This document shows, in pieces, positions 28,686-39,839 of a stretch of DNA of 64,000 bases (its first letter is position 1; each line of letters opens with the position of its first letter). The position numbers were made by a program, and so were the translations under genes. The notes under the pieces were generated by a model. The model saw nothing but the letters and a program-made list of their open reading frames with translations. It ran no database searches and was not told the origin of the DNA. The stretch is from Chlorobium sp. (GTDB taxonomy: Bacteria; Bacteroidota; Chlorobiia; Chlorobiales; Chlorobiaceae). The DNA lies in the NCBI GenBank assembly GCA_005843825.1, contig SZXX01000048.1, positions 1 to 64,000 of the forward strand, in the 5' to 3' direction.

Positions 28686-30167
28686 ATGAGTAACCGTATC
28701 TCTTCCGACGCACTCCACAAAGTGCTGGGCATTCCTCTTGATACTCCTCTGTGCATCGATGAAATGTGCAAACGTCTCAAACCGGTCATCTACCCGCCCC
28801 CCGTTCTATCGGATCGACTGGAGCGGTTTTGCCATGCCCTTGTCAATGCCATGGAATCACTTGGCATAAAAGTTCTTTCAGAAAATGAGGCCTCCGGAAA
28901 CGACAGACGATTTGCTCAGGGAACTGTTATCTTTGCTCCGGGTTATTTCCCTGATAACCTGCTTGCCATCAACCGGGTCGCAACGCTCTACAACAATATC
29001 ATTGTCGGTATTTACGACGAACCCTCGCCGATAAACACCAACGCTCTGCCTCAAGAACGCCTTGATGCCATTGTCGGCAGACTCGCCCGCGACATGGTCC
29101 ATATCCTGATATTTGTTACTGACCATTCATGGACAATCTGCACCATGAATGGTGGCGTCGTGACCTTCAACTCGCTTTATCCTTGTAAAGAGGACGTTTT
29201 TTCCACACTGGTGCCAAAGCTCACGGCACAGGTTGTCCCGCCCAGACCTGAAGACCTTGACATAGAACATGGAACACTGAAGACCGGGACTCCGGAGTTT
29301 GAAGCTGTTGCCGAAGATTTTCTGCAGTGCAGCGCCCTATGGAGCAATAATGCATCCCTTGTAACCCATACATCGACAGCAGGACTTCAGTACCGGAGCG
29401 ATTTTTACAAACGGATTGTGGCACGATATCTCGATCAGCGAAGCGGCATGAGCTACGGATTCTTCGCCCGCCAGCTTCCTGTTGCCGTGAAGCCCGCGGT
29501 CTATTCCGGCAGTAATAACCCGATAGCGTATAACCATGAAGAGATAGAGAGAAGAGTGGCGATCAGGGTTCAGGGAACAACTCTCCTCGTTCACGTGCCG
29601 GACATCAGTGTCATCACAACAAGATCAGGGTGCAGAAAAAACAGTCTTGATCCGAAAAAAGATCTTGTGGAAATAGGGCTTATCCAAGGGCAGGATCGAG
29701 GGAGAATCTACCTTAAGACCCCTGAAGGATGTTCCGCCGCTGATATCGCCAAGCCATCCTTCGATACCTTGACAATTCTGGCACATGCACTTGGTAATGC
29801 CTTGACCGCAAGTATACTGATGACAATGAGACCTGAAGCCGGCTTCCCTTTGCATCTTGCCGGGAATGGAGCCTCCATCACCCACTGGCATGACTATCCG
29901 CAAAGCGAACTGCTTCCCGAAGGCTATTTTCTGCACGGTGAAGAGAATCCTCCTGTATCCTGTTCAACACCGCAATCAGCAGTATACAGCCTTCGCGGCA
30001 AAATTGAGGCACTTGAAAAAGCGCTTGAGCGTGGTGCTGAGTACAGGGGGGATGTACATGTTGAGCCGAATCACGGTACAAATATTGTCGGCATGCTTTC
30101 ACTTGCAGAAACAGCGGAACTCCTGAACCCTCTTCTTCTCCCTGAGTTTATTCCGGAAGAACAGTAA
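28686..30167 (+). CDS. Uncharacterised 493-aa protein
   Basis: Long ORF in line with pyrE-tyrA-nadK, ATG 28686; no family recognised. Confidence 0.85.
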   Translation: MSNRISSDALHKVLGIPLDTPLCIDEMCKRLKPVIYPPPVLSDRLERFCHALVNAMESLGIKVLSENEASGNDRRFAQGTVIFAPGYFPDNLLAINRVATLYNNIIVGIYDEPSPINTNALPQERLDAIVGRLARDMVHILIFVTDHSWTICTMNGGVVTFNSLYPCKEDVFSTLVPKLTAQVVPPRPEDLDIEHGTLKTGTPEFEAVAEDFLQCSALWSNNASLVTHTSTAGLQYRSDFYKRIVARYLDQRSGMSYGFFARQLPVAVKPAVYSGSNNPIAYNHEEIERRVAIRVQGTTLLVHVPDISVITTRSGCRKNSLDPKKDLVEIGLIQGQDRGRIYLKTPEGCSAADIAKPSFDTLTILAHALGNALTASILMTMRPEAGFPLHLAGNGASITHWHDYPQSELLPEGYFLHGEENPPVSCSTPQSAVYSLRGKIEALEKALERGAEYRGDVHVEPNHGTNIVGMLSLAETAELLNPLLLPEFIPEEQ

Positions 30168-30190
30168 AATCCTGCGGGAACTCCCCGTGT

Positions 30191-30766
30191 TTATTCCTCA
30201 GGGTCTGGACGCTCTATGTATGGCCATTTATCCTGATGAGTAAGAATAATCTCGACAATCTCCCTCACACAACCCTTTCCGCCTTCATACCCTGCGATAT
30301 AACCGACCCGGTTTCTGAGATAATCAGCCCCGTCAATAGGGGTAACCGGCAAGCCTGCTTTTGCAAGCACTTCAATATCGCCGATATCGTCGCCGATATA
30401 GGCACACTCGTTGTCAGAAAGATCATGAAGATGCCGAAAAGCCTCATAGGCATCAAGCAGATTACCACCACTGAGGTAGAGATCCTGAACACCAAGCTCT
30501 TCAAGCAGGGGACGATAAGCTTCCGTATCTCTCTCTGAAACAACAGCGATATGCAACCCCTGTTTACGCGCCTCCCTTATGGCCACGGCATCCCTGACAG
30601 AGAGTGAACAAATTTCCGACCCGGTGCTGTCAAACGTAATCCTGCCGCCATTGAGCACGCCATCAACCGGAAAAATAAGCGCCCTGACCTCTTTAAGCGC
30701 CTGTTCTATCCTCGAAGAGGGATCTGCCTGTGAAGGCTGCATTCCAAAATATTGAAAACCGGACAA
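30191..30766 (-). CDS. kdsC: HAD phosphatase, KdsC-like (KDO 8-P phosphatase)
   Basis: RALIFPVDGVLNGGRITFDSTGSEICSLSVRDAVAIREARKQGLHIAVVSER; CAYIGDDIGDIEVLAKAGLPV. Confidence 0.85.
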   Translation of the reverse strand: MSGFQYFGMQPSQADPSSRIEQALKEVRALIFPVDGVLNGGRITFDSTGSEICSLSVRDAVAIREARKQGLHIAVVSERDTEAYRPLLEELGVQDLYLSGGNLLDAYEAFRHLHDLSDNECAYIGDDIGDIEVLAKAGLPVTPIDGADYLRNRVGYIAGYEGGKGCVREIVEIILTHQDKWPYIERPDPEE

Positions 30767-30778
30767 TAGAGTACATGT

Positions 30779-31609
30779 TTATAGTGAATGAAGAGTGTGC
30801 ACGCACCGGTAGAGGTGGAGCAGCTGTTTGACAATCAACCCGAAATCAGCGAGAGCTATCTGAGTGGCCGCATCCGAGAGTGCTTTAGATGGATCAGGAT
30901 GGATCTCAAAAAACAAACCATTCACACCTACAGCAACCGCTGCCCTGGCCAGAGGCATTACATAGTGTCGCTCACCTCCGGAAACGCCCTGGCCGGCTGA
31001 AGGAAGCTGAAGACTGTGAGTGGCATCATAAAGCACCGGATATCCTGAATCCGCCATTTTGGCAAGCCCCCTGAAATCAACAACAAGATTGTGGTAGCCG
31101 AAGCTTGACCCCCTTTCTGTGAGCATAACCCGCTTGTTTCCTGTCGTTGCAACCTTGGCCGCCGCAAGCGCCATATCTTCAGGAGCCATAAACTGACCTT
31201 TCTTGATGTTGACGGCAAGGCCGCTCTCTCCGGCAGCAACCAGAAGCTCCGTCTGACGACAGAGAAATGCCGGTATCTGCAGCACATCAACATAACGGCG
31301 AGCAAGAGTAACATCCTTTGTTTCATGCACATCGGTAATAACCGGCATTCCATAGCTCTGGCGAATCTCGGCAAGTACTTCAAGTGCCTCAATGTCTCCG
31401 ATACCGGTAAATGAAGATGCTGAAGAACGGTTGGCTTTGCGGTAGGACCCCTTGAAAATAAATCGAATTCCTTCACTCCGGCTTATGCGCTGCAACTCTT
31501 CCGCCGTCTCTATAGCCATAGCCCGGCTTTCAATCACACATGGCCCGGCAATAAAAAGCGGGCTGTTGTCATCAGGAACTGACAGTGAACCGATTGAGAA
31601 CTTTTGCAC
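30779..31609 (-). CDS. kdsA: 3-deoxy-8-phosphooctulonate synthase
   Basis: [68 protein letters not shown]. Confidence 0.96.
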   Translation of the reverse strand: MQKFSIGSLSVPDDNSPLFIAGPCVIESRAMAIETAEELQRISRSEGIRFIFKGSYRKANRSSASSFTGIGDIEALEVLAEIRQSYGMPVITDVHETKDVTLARRYVDVLQIPAFLCRQTELLVAAGESGLAVNIKKGQFMAPEDMALAAAKVATTGNKRVMLTERGSSFGYHNLVVDFRGLAKMADSGYPVLYDATHSLQLPSAGQGVSGGERHYVMPLARAAVAVGVNGLFFEIHPDPSKALSDAATQIALADFGLIVKQLLHLYRCVHTLHSL

Positions 31610-31729
31610 GTTGGTATCTGTTACTCTTTTATAAGGTAAAGTATTTGCCGATGATGACTTTTAAGTCGATAAGCGTTAAATTTACAACAATATTTCTTAT
31701 TCACACTCCGAATCAAACCCAAAATAAGC

Positions 31730-33061
31730 ATGAGCACCGCTGACACGAAACATCGGTTGGATGAGATAGAAAAACAGCTTGCAAATCTTGTCGAAGAACA
31801 GACTGTAATCAAAGCAAAATGGGACAGCGAAAAACAGCTGATTCAATCTTCACGAAGCCTCAAATCACAGATTGAAGAACTTCGGGTTCAAGCTGAAGAG
31901 TTTGAACGCCAAGGCGACTATGGCAAGGTAGCTGAAATCCGTTATGGAAAAACTGTTGCAATTGAACGTGAACTGGAAGAAAACCGCCTGAAAATTGAGG
32001 AGAAAAAAGCTTCGGGCGATTTAATCATGAAAGAAGAGATTGACGCCGAGGACATTGCTGATATCGTCTCTAAATGGACCGGCATACCACTCAGCAAGAT
32101 GCTTCAGTCAGAACGTCAGAAGCTTCTGCTTATAGAGGATGAACTGCATAAACGGGTAATAGGGCAGGAAGAGGCTGTCAGCGCAGTCAGTGAAGCTGTC
32201 AAGCGATCACGGGCAGGTATGGGCGACGACAAACGCCCGATAGGATCTTTTATTTTTCTTGGCCCGACCGGCGTTGGGAAAACCGAGCTGGCCCGCACTC
32301 TGGCTGACTATCTTTTTGATGACGAAGACGCCATGATCCGCATCGACATGAGCGAATACATGGAAGCGCACACTGTCAGTCGTCTGGTTGGTGCGCCTCC
32401 AGGCTATGTCGGCTATGAAGAGGGTGGACAGCTTACCGAAGCAGTAAGGCGTAAACCTTTTTCTGTTGTACTGCTCGATGAAATCGAAAAAGCTCACCCT
32501 GATGTCTTCAATATTCTCCTTCAGATACTTGATGACGGCCGCCTGACCGACAGCAAAGGCCGTACGGTGAACTTCAAAAACACCATCATCATCATGACCA
32601 GCAACATCGGAGCCCAGCTCATTCAGTCTGAAATGGAAAAAATGGGAAAACTGGATGGAATGACACGTGACAACGTACTTTCCGGTCTTCAGGAAAAACT
32701 TTTCCAGCTTCTGAAGCAGCAGGTTCGACCCGAGTTCCTTAACAGGATTGATGAAGTGATTCTCTTTACACCGCTTACAAGAGAAGACCTTAAAAAAATT
32801 GTACTTATTCAGTTCGACCATATCAAGGCAACAGCAATGCGCCAGCGTATCAGCCTTATCATTTCTGACGCTGCCATTGCATGGCTCTCCGATGCCGGTT
32901 TTGATCCTGCCTTCGGAGCACGTCCACTTAAGCGGGTAATGCAGCGTAAAATCACAAACAGGATTTCGGAGCTCATTCTTTCCGGAGCGGTCAAGGAAGG
33001 GGAGTCAGTTACCATCGATATGGCTGGTGGCGAAATCACTGTCGTCAAGAGTGCTGCATAA
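31730..33061 (+). CDS. clpB: ClpB-like AAA+ protein containing only C-terminal M-domain coiled coil and NBD2
   Basis: Starts in the ClpB coiled coil ([29 protein letters not shown]); one Walker A (GPTGVGKTE), [33 protein letters not shown]. No NBD1 sequence upstream (kdsA begins divergently at 31609). Confidence 0.93.
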   Translation: MSTADTKHRLDEIEKQLANLVEEQTVIKAKWDSEKQLIQSSRSLKSQIEELRVQAEEFERQGDYGKVAEIRYGKTVAIERELEENRLKIEEKKASGDLIMKEEIDAEDIADIVSKWTGIPLSKMLQSERQKLLLIEDELHKRVIGQEEAVSAVSEAVKRSRAGMGDDKRPIGSFIFLGPTGVGKTELARTLADYLFDDEDAMIRIDMSEYMEAHTVSRLVGAPPGYVGYEEGGQLTEAVRRKPFSVVLLDEIEKAHPDVFNILLQILDDGRLTDSKGRTVNFKNTIIIMTSNIGAQLIQSEMEKMGKLDGMTRDNVLSGLQEKLFQLLKQQVRPEFLNRIDEVILFTPLTREDLKKIVLIQFDHIKATAMRQRISLIISDAAIAWLSDAGFDPAFGARPLKRVMQRKITNRISELILSGAVKEGESVTIDMAGGEITVVKSAA

Positions 33062-33079
33062 GCTCTTTCTTTTAAGTAT

Positions 33080-33123
33080 ATTCAATACAGGCTCCTGACC
33101 CAGAGGCAACGCCTGTATTGAAT
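33080..33123. repeat. 13-bp perfect inverted repeat / hairpin
   Basis: ATTCAATACAGGC-(18 nt)-GCCTGTATTGAAT between clpB-like and GH3 genes. Confidence 0.85.
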
Positions 33124-33162
33124 TGATAATCTTTACCCCGGAGCAGCGCAACGTTTTCGACC

Positions 33163-34287
33163 ATGATCAATAATTCACTGATAGCAGCCTGCCTGTTCTT
33201 ATTCTTGTCTTTTCCCCTCCCCGCTTTTGCAGCACAACCGCCTGACAGCCTCTCCATTAAAATCGGCCAGATGCTGATGATCGGCTTCAGGGGAATAAGC
33301 GTTGAGAGTTCTCCGGACATTGCTGCCGATATCACTCAGCGTCGGATTGGAGGAGTTGTTCTGTTTGACTATGACGTGCCGGCCCGCTCCCCTTCAAGAA
33401 ACATCACTTCTCCTGAGCAGCTTTCCAGTCTTACACTTGAATTACAGAAGCTTTCTAAGATCCCCCTTTTTATCGCCATAGACCAGGAAGGAGGGAAGGT
33501 TAACCGGCTCAAACAATCCAGAGGATTTCCCGCAACTGTTTCCGCAGAATATCTTGGCCGGCTCAATAATCCCGACAGCACAACTGCTGCTGCCCTGCAG
33601 ACGGCCCGGACACTGAAAGCCATGCATATAACTATGAATCTTGCTCCGGTAGCCGATCTGAATGCCAACCCTGACAATCCCGTTATCGGTAAACTCGGAA
33701 GAAGCTTTTCGTCCAATCCGGCAAAGGTGACGAGCAACCTTGAACTGACTGTCAGCGCGTACCATAACGAAGGCATTATTGCCACTCTGAAACATTTCCC
33801 CGGACACGGCAGCTCAACGACCGATACCCACCGTGATTTCACAGACATAACGGCAAGCTGGTCGGAGCAGGAGCTGGAGCCTTACCGCCTTCTTATTGGT
33901 TCGGGGTACAACGATGCCATAATGACCGCCCATGTCTTCAATGGAAAACTCGACCCGCTCTACCCGGCAACACTCTCAAAAACGACACTCACTGATCTGC
34001 TGCGCAGCAAACTCGGCTTTAAGGGTATCATCGTAAGCGATGACATGCAGATGAAAGCCATAGCAGAGCATTACGGTCTCGAAACCGCTATCCGTCTTGC
34101 AATTGAGGCAGGAGTCGATATACTGCTCTTTGGAAATAACACCTCCTATGACCCGGCCATTGCATTAACAGCAACGGATATTATCAACTCGCTGATTCAA
34201 CAGAAAATCATTACTCCAGAGCGCATCGACCAGTCATATCGAAGAATCCTGACACTCAAAAACCGTTATCACTCAGAGAACCGATGA
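33163..34287 (+). CDS. Glycoside hydrolase family 3, beta-N-acetylhexosaminidase (NagZ-like)
   Basis: Signal peptide; FIAIDQEGGKVNRLKQSRGFPATVSAEYLG; LKHFPGHGSSTTDTHRDFTDI; GIIVSDDMQMKAI. Confidence 0.92.
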   Translation: MINNSLIAACLFLFLSFPLPAFAAQPPDSLSIKIGQMLMIGFRGISVESSPDIAADITQRRIGGVVLFDYDVPARSPSRNITSPEQLSSLTLELQKLSKIPLFIAIDQEGGKVNRLKQSRGFPATVSAEYLGRLNNPDSTTAAALQTARTLKAMHITMNLAPVADLNANPDNPVIGKLGRSFSSNPAKVTSNLELTVSAYHNEGIIATLKHFPGHGSSTTDTHRDFTDITASWSEQELEPYRLLIGSGYNDAIMTAHVFNGKLDPLYPATLSKTTLTDLLRSKLGFKGIIVSDDMQMKAIAEHYGLETAIRLAIEAGVDILLFGNNTSYDPAIALTATDIINSLIQQKIITPERIDQSYRRILTLKNRYHSENR

Positions 34288-34778
34288 AAACCCTCTACCT
34301 TGTCCGTCATGCCAAATCAGACTGGGGAAATGCCCATACGGGGGATTTCCAGAGGACGCTGAACCATCGAGGCCTGAAAGCAGCCCCATACATGGCTGCC
34401 CTGCTGAAAGAAAAGAAGGTAATCCCGGAGCTGGTTATTTCAAGTCCGGCAAACAGGGCTCTCACCACAGCAGAGTTTTTTTGCGAAATCCTTGGCTACC
34501 CGAAAGAGCTGATTCAGCAGCGGATGGAAATATACGAGGGAGGAGCCGGCCAGCTTCTGAAGATCGTTCAACAGATCAACGACAACTGCAAAACTGCACT
34601 GCTCTTTGGTCACAACCCGACAATGACAGATTTTTCAAACCTGCTTGCCGGACACCACATCGACAGCCTTGTCACATGCGGCGTTGTCCGTATTGATATG
34701 GAGATTAAGTCATGGAAGGATGCAGCGCCCGGTTCAGGAAACTTCATCTGGTACGAATTCCCAAAAAAACACCAGTAA
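34284..34778 (+). CDS. Histidine phosphatase family, SixA-like
   Basis: MKTLYLVRHAKSDWGNAHTGDFQRTLNHRG; ISSPANRALTTAEF; LLFGHNPTMTDF. ATGA overlap with the upstream gene. Confidence 0.9.
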   Translation: MKTLYLVRHAKSDWGNAHTGDFQRTLNHRGLKAAPYMAALLKEKKVIPELVISSPANRALTTAEFFCEILGYPKELIQQRMEIYEGGAGQLLKIVQQINDNCKTALLFGHNPTMTDFSNLLAGHHIDSLVTCGVVRIDMEIKSWKDAAPGSGNFIWYEFPKKHQ

Positions 34779-34782
34779 GCGG

Positions 34783-35784
34783 TTAGTCACGCTCCTGTTT
34801 CGGATCGCGTGTCATCAGATCTAAAATCGCCTGCTGAACAGGCTTGCCTTCAAAAAGCATCTCATAGACCGCCTGTGTAATCGGCATTTCCACCCCGACA
34901 CTCCTGCTCAACTCAAAAACCGCCTTGGAAGTGTGAACACCTTCAGCCACCATGTTCATCTGGCTGATGACATCGTCAAGTGAACGACCCCTGCCGATCT
35001 CCTCACCGACATAACGATTTCTGCTGTGACGGCTTAAACAGGTAACAACAAGGTCACCGATACCTGAAAGGCCGGAAATAGTCAGAGGATCACCGCCAAG
35101 CTTTATACAGAGCCTTGATATTTCTGCCATTCCCCGGGTGATGATGGCAGCCTTGGCATTGTCACCAAATCCTATGCCATCGGATATCCCCGCAGCAATG
35201 GCGATGATGTTCTTTACCGAACCGGCTATTTCAACACCAATGATATCAGTATTGACATAGACGCGAAACATATTGGTATGGAAAGCTTCCTGAACTTTTT
35301 CGGCAGTCTGGAGCAATTGCGAGGAAGCGACAACGGTTGTCGGCTGCTCTTTAGAGACCTCTTCAGCATGACTTGGTCCATACAAGGCAGCAATCTGTGA
35401 TACCTGCAGACCGGGAAGCACTTCAAGCAGCACCTCCGACATGCGTTTTCCAGTGCCGATCTCAATACCCTTGGCAACATTGACCAGAATTTTCCCATCC
35501 AGAGAAATATCACTGAACCCTAGAGCGGTCTCGCGCAGGGCCTGCGAAGGCACCGCAGTAACTATAATCTGCGACCAGGCAGCAAGAGCCCTTAAATCCA
35601 GAGCAACCTGAAGATTTTCAGGGAATCGGGTACCCTTGAGATAACGGGTGTTTTCGCGTTCTGCGTCCAGAATTGCGGCAAATTCGGGACGGTGAGCCCA
35701 TAACCGCACCTGATGACCCTTTTTGGCAAGAAGAACAGCAAGCGTGGTTCCCCAGCTTCCTGCACCAAGTACAGCAATATTCAT
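34783..35784 (-). CDS. gpsA: Glycerol-3-phosphate dehydrogenase [NAD(P)+]
   Basis: [66 protein letters not shown]. Confidence 0.96.
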   Translation of the reverse strand: MNIAVLGAGSWGTTLAVLLAKKGHQVRLWAHRPEFAAILDAERENTRYLKGTRFPENLQVALDLRALAAWSQIIVTAVPSQALRETALGFSDISLDGKILVNVAKGIEIGTGKRMSEVLLEVLPGLQVSQIAALYGPSHAEEVSKEQPTTVVASSQLLQTAEKVQEAFHTNMFRVYVNTDIIGVEIAGSVKNIIAIAAGISDGIGFGDNAKAAIITRGMAEISRLCIKLGGDPLTISGLSGIGDLVVTCLSRHSRNRYVGEEIGRGRSLDDVISQMNMVAEGVHTSKAVFELSRSVGVEMPITQAVYEMLFEGKPVQQAILDLMTRDPKQERD

Positions 35785-35798
35785 CAACTGTCAGGAGA

Positions 35799-36506
35799 TC
35801 AAGAATGCTTTCCAAACGTCACACGGCTTTCCGTTCCGGAAAGAAGTCTTCTGATATTGGCCCTGTGAGTGTAGAAAATGGCAAGCGCCACTATAAGCCC
35901 GAAAATCATGAGATGATAGTCGAGGCTGTCATGAAAGAAAACCGGCGAACCGAAAAGTCCGATATAGTAATCAAGGCCGCCGCCAAGTTCGAAAATATAT
36001 TTGCGGATAGCAATAATCAGCGGAAACGCAATTGCGGCAAGCATGGATGCTACCGAAACATGCCGCGACATATAAACCGTCAGAAGAAAAATACCGACAA
36101 CCATCAGCATACTGACTGGAGCAATCCCGATCAGCATCCCGGCAGCGGTACTGACTCCCTTCCCACCCTTGAAGCCGGCAAAAAGAGTAAAGACATGACC
36201 GATGACAGCGCTCATTCCCGCCAGAAGTCGCACGGCAACCTCATTCATATCAGGAAACGCGCCGATCGGGTGATTTTTAAAAAAGGCTACAACGGCTACT
36301 GCTGCAATAACCCCCTTGAAAATATCAATAAGCGTGACAATAAGCCCCGGCTTCCAGCCAAGCACCCTGAACGCATTGGTTCCTCCGGCATTCCCGCTGC
36401 CGAAATTACGGATATCAATTCCTTTAAGCATTTTCCCCGCCACGAGGCTGGTAGGAATCGATCCGATGATGTAACTCACCGCTAAAATGGCCAGTAAAGT
36501 CAGCAT
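35799..36506 (-). CDS. plsY: Glycerol-3-phosphate acyltransferase PlsY
   Basis: [65 protein letters not shown]. Confidence 0.95.
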   Translation of the reverse strand: MLTLLAILAVSYIIGSIPTSLVAGKMLKGIDIRNFGSGNAGGTNAFRVLGWKPGLIVTLIDIFKGVIAAVAVVAFFKNHPIGAFPDMNEVAVRLLAGMSAVIGHVFTLFAGFKGGKGVSTAAGMLIGIAPVSMLMVVGIFLLTVYMSRHVSVASMLAAIAFPLIIAIRKYIFELGGGLDYYIGLFGSPVFFHDSLDYHLMIFGLIVALAIFYTHRANIRRLLSGTESRVTFGKHS

Positions 36507-36554
36507 AAACCTTTCTGATTATTACTTTATTTCAACAAAAAAGAGAAATGAGTA

Positions 36555-37544
36555 TCAAACCTCGTTTACCTGCCCTATAATGTAAGCATTTTCCTGCTTT
36601 GATTTCAAATCCGACAATACTCGGTTAACTGCATTTTTTTCAACGATCATAACCAGTCCAATGCCGAGATTGAATGTCCGGCGCATATCCTCCTCAGGCA
36701 CCTGACCTTCACGGCGGATAATATCGAAAATCACCGGCTCCGGCCATGCGCTCCAGTCAACATCAAGTTTCAGCCCTTCGGGTATGATGCGCATGGTATT
36801 GCCCATCAGGCCGCCGCCGGTAATGTGCGACAAGCCTCTGATATCGGCCGATCCAAAAAACGGCTCAATCAGAGAAAGATAAGAACGGTGAACTTTCAGA
36901 AGTTCCTCGCCGACAGATCCATCAAGTCCTGAAAAAGTCTGGTGCATCCTGCCCTCAAATACTTTCCTTGCAAGCGAATACCCGTTAGTGTGAAGACCGC
37001 TCGAAGGAAGTCCGATAAGCACATCATCCGGCTTGATTGAAGAGCCGTTGATAATTTTTTCATGATCGACAACCCCGACAATCGAGCCTGCAAGATCAAA
37101 ATCTTTCTCATGATAGAGCCCCGGCATCTCTGCCGTTTCGCCGCCGATAAGTGCGCACCCGTTTTCGCGGCAGGCATTCACCATCCCGGTAACCACAGCT
37201 GCAGCATTGGCTGGCGACAGCTTTCCACAGGCATAGTAATCAAGAAAGAAAAGCGGTTTTGCCCCGCAGACAAGAATATCATTCGTGCAGTGATTGACAA
37301 GGCATGAGCCTACGGTGTCATAGATCCCGAGTTCAATGGCAATCTTGAGTTTTGTCCCGACACCGTCAATACTGCTGACAAGAACCGGCTTTTTATACTG
37401 TAAAAAGTCAGGCTGAAAAAAGCCGCCGAAAGCCCCGATATCAGTTATGACACCTGGCGTAAAAGTCTTGCGGACCTGGGGTTTGATCATACGGACAAAC
37501 TCTTCACCCGCACCGATATCAACTCCGGCTTTTTTATAATCCAT
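36555..37544 (-). CDS. purM: Phosphoribosylformylglycinamidine cyclo-ligase
   Basis: [63 protein letters not shown]. Confidence 0.96.
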   Translation of the reverse strand: MDYKKAGVDIGAGEEFVRMIKPQVRKTFTPGVITDIGAFGGFFQPDFLQYKKPVLVSSIDGVGTKLKIAIELGIYDTVGSCLVNHCTNDILVCGAKPLFFLDYYACGKLSPANAAAVVTGMVNACRENGCALIGGETAEMPGLYHEKDFDLAGSIVGVVDHEKIINGSSIKPDDVLIGLPSSGLHTNGYSLARKVFEGRMHQTFSGLDGSVGEELLKVHRSYLSLIEPFFGSADIRGLSHITGGGLMGNTMRIIPEGLKLDVDWSAWPEPVIFDIIRREGQVPEEDMRRTFNLGIGLVMIVEKNAVNRVLSDLKSKQENAYIIGQVNEV

Positions 37545-37588
37545 GTGTCCGTTACCTCTTGTTGTTAATATTTTAAACTGGTATGCCT

Positions 37589-39004
37589 TTACCGGCTCCC
37601 TGCCGGTATTTCGAAAATCCCCTTGTTCTGCGGACCGGAAAAAAACTCCCTGTGCAGATTATTGACCGCTGTAACAACCTCAGGCTCTTCAACAACAAAC
37701 CCGACATTTATTTCTGATGCACCCTGAGAGATCATCCTGAGATTAACATCCTTCAATGCGCTGAAAATTCTTCCGGCTACTCCTCTCGACATGCGAAGAT
37801 TATCACCTACAACGCTTATGGTCGCGACACCATGCTCAATTTCAACCTCGCCAAAGCTCTTCAGACCCTGAATCAGTTCATCGCTGAAACTTTTTTCATC
37901 AACGGTCAGCGACACAGAAACCTCACTGGTCGAAATCATCTCGACTGACACACTGTACCGGGCAAAAATATCGAACAATTCATTCATAAATCCATGCCGG
38001 CCAAACATGCGGTTTGAACGGACATTGATAAGACACTGTCCCTTCTTGACAGCTATCGACTTGACAAGACCATCATAACTCATTCCCGAAAGCCTCTCGG
38101 GATCATTGGTAATAATGGTGCCTTTGGCATCAGGATGCACTGAGTTCAGAACATAGACAGGAATATTTTTCTGGACTGCAGGAGCAATGGTATCGGGATG
38201 CAGCACCTTGGCTCCGAGATAGGCAAGTTCCGCGGCCTCCGAAAAGGTCATCACCCTGATACTCCTCGCTTCAGGCACCAGCCGTGGGTCGCAGGTCATA
38301 ACCCCATCAACGTCAGTCCATATCTGGATCGCATTATCGTTGAGCCATGCCCCGAGCAGAGCAGCCGAAAAGTCTGATCCGCCTCTGCCAAGGGTTGTCG
38401 TCCGTCCGTCTCCGGTTGCCCCGATATACCCCTGGGTCACAACAACAGTTCCCTGTTGTAGCAGGGGGCTGATAATCCTCTTGACATTCTCTTCGCACTG
38501 GTCGTTAAGCGGACGGGCAAACCCGAAATTATCATCGGTAATCATGACCGTTCGTACATCAATCCACTCGACCTTATACCCCTGATCCTTCATGGCAGCT
38601 GCAAACACTGTTGTGGACAGCAGCTCGCCAAACGAGCAGAACATATCCCTTGAGCGTTCGGTCAACTCTCCGACAATATCAACACCTTTTATCAGCATTT
38701 CAAGACGTCCGCAGAGAAGCTCAATCCTGGCAGACACTTCCTTTTTCAATGCATCACTTTTGATCAGCTCATCAACCAGCTGGACGTGATGCCTTCTCAC
38801 TTCCACGGCAAGAGCCGTAGCTTCATCAAGATTGCTGCGCCCTGCGGCATCGGCAATACGAATCAGTTTATTGGTAATTCCACTGCATGCACTAAGCACC
38901 ACAAGCGGCACTGCATTCTCCTTTTCCCTTGCCACAATAGAAATAGCCTGCTGCATGGCTTTGGCTGTTCCTACTGAGGTCCCTCCGAATTTCATCACCG
39001 CCAT
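37589..39004 (-). CDS. lysC: Aspartate kinase
   Basis: [40 protein letters not shown]; tandem ACT domains. Confidence 0.94.
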   Translation of the reverse strand: MAVMKFGGTSVGTAKAMQQAISIVAREKENAVPLVVLSACSGITNKLIRIADAAGRSNLDEATALAVEVRRHHVQLVDELIKSDALKKEVSARIELLCGRLEMLIKGVDIVGELTERSRDMFCSFGELLSTTVFAAAMKDQGYKVEWIDVRTVMITDDNFGFARPLNDQCEENVKRIISPLLQQGTVVVTQGYIGATGDGRTTTLGRGGSDFSAALLGAWLNDNAIQIWTDVDGVMTCDPRLVPEARSIRVMTFSEAAELAYLGAKVLHPDTIAPAVQKNIPVYVLNSVHPDAKGTIITNDPERLSGMSYDGLVKSIAVKKGQCLINVRSNRMFGRHGFMNELFDIFARYSVSVEMISTSEVSVSLTVDEKSFSDELIQGLKSFGEVEIEHGVATISVVGDNLRMSRGVAGRIFSALKDVNLRMISQGASEINVGFVVEEPEVVTAVNNLHREFFSGPQNKGIFEIPAGSR

Positions 39005-39118
39005 ATCGTAAACCGAATGTGTTAACTATTACCAGAACTCTTGAGTTTTCCTCTATATTATTACTCCGGAAAGAGAGTATCAGCCTCAACGCATCTAACC
39101 AGATTACCCTGGACTCTT

Positions 39119-39736
39119 GTGAAACAAAGAGCTCGTATTATAGCGCTCCCCGTATGGGTTACCTCCTGCAGAACCCTGCTGCTCTTCACTGCTGCCGTCT
39201 GGATTCTGTTCAGTAGTACAGGCTGCCAGACTCTCCGAAGAGGGTCAGGATACGATCAGGAGAGCAAATATAGTTTAAAAAAAAGAAAATCGTATATCTC
39301 CTGTATACCGGATGCTGGAGGCTTACCAGTCACAAGATCCCTGCCCTTAAAGGTTTCGGAGCGCTCGCTTAAACACCTCTTTTCATCCATTGAGGATCAC
39401 CTTGGTGTCCGATATCGGCCGGGCGGAACAACTCCTGACGGATTCGACTGCTCAGGCTTCGTTCAGTATCTCTATAAAAATAATTTCCGGATGCTCCTGC
39501 CGCGTACTTCAGGAGAACTTGCCGTCCTCGGCACTATGGTAAAAAAACCCCAACTGCAGCCTGGCGACCTTGTTTTTTTCAGTATTGATGGAAACAAAAT
39601 CGACCATGTAGGCATTTATATCGGTGAAAAGAGCTTCGCTCATGCAGCAACCGGAGGCGTCAAGGTGAACAATATTGACGAGCACTATTTTTTCAGCCGG
39701 TACGCCTGTGCCGCGCGGTTGATAACAACAGACTGA
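39119..39736 (+). CDS. NlpC/P60 cysteine peptidase, lipoprotein
   Basis: FSSTGCQTL lipobox; YRPGGTTPDGFDCSGFVQYLYKNN; QPGDLVFFSIDGNKIDHVGIYIGEKSFAHA. Start uncertain (GTG near 39119 within ORF 39041). Confidence 0.88.
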   Translation: MKQRARIIALPVWVTSCRTLLLFTAAVWILFSSTGCQTLRRGSGYDQESKYSLKKRKSYISCIPDAGGLPVTRSLPLKVSERSLKHLFSSIEDHLGVRYRPGGTTPDGFDCSGFVQYLYKNNFRMLLPRTSGELAVLGTMVKKPQLQPGDLVFFSIDGNKIDHVGIYIGEKSFAHAATGGVKVNNIDEHYFFSRYACAARLITTD

Positions 39737-39839
39737 ACTGCTTCAACCATCTGTGTTACTGCAGGTGAACCTTCTTTAGCACTGGAAATGTTTATATTCA
39801 CACCCGACATATCTCCATTTAATCTGCCGAACTGTTTTT

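Noticed and set aside
31610-31730. Hidden NBD1 remnant upstream of the ClpB-like gene
   Set aside because: The gap to divergent kdsA is only ~120 bp and encodes no AAA+ sequence.
32207-32821. 204-aa minus-strand ORF
   Set aside because: Antisense to the AAA+ core of the ClpB-like gene.
35673-36485. 270-aa plus-strand ORF
   Set aside because: Antisense to plsY/gpsA, which carry strong family motifs; low-complexity, charged translation.
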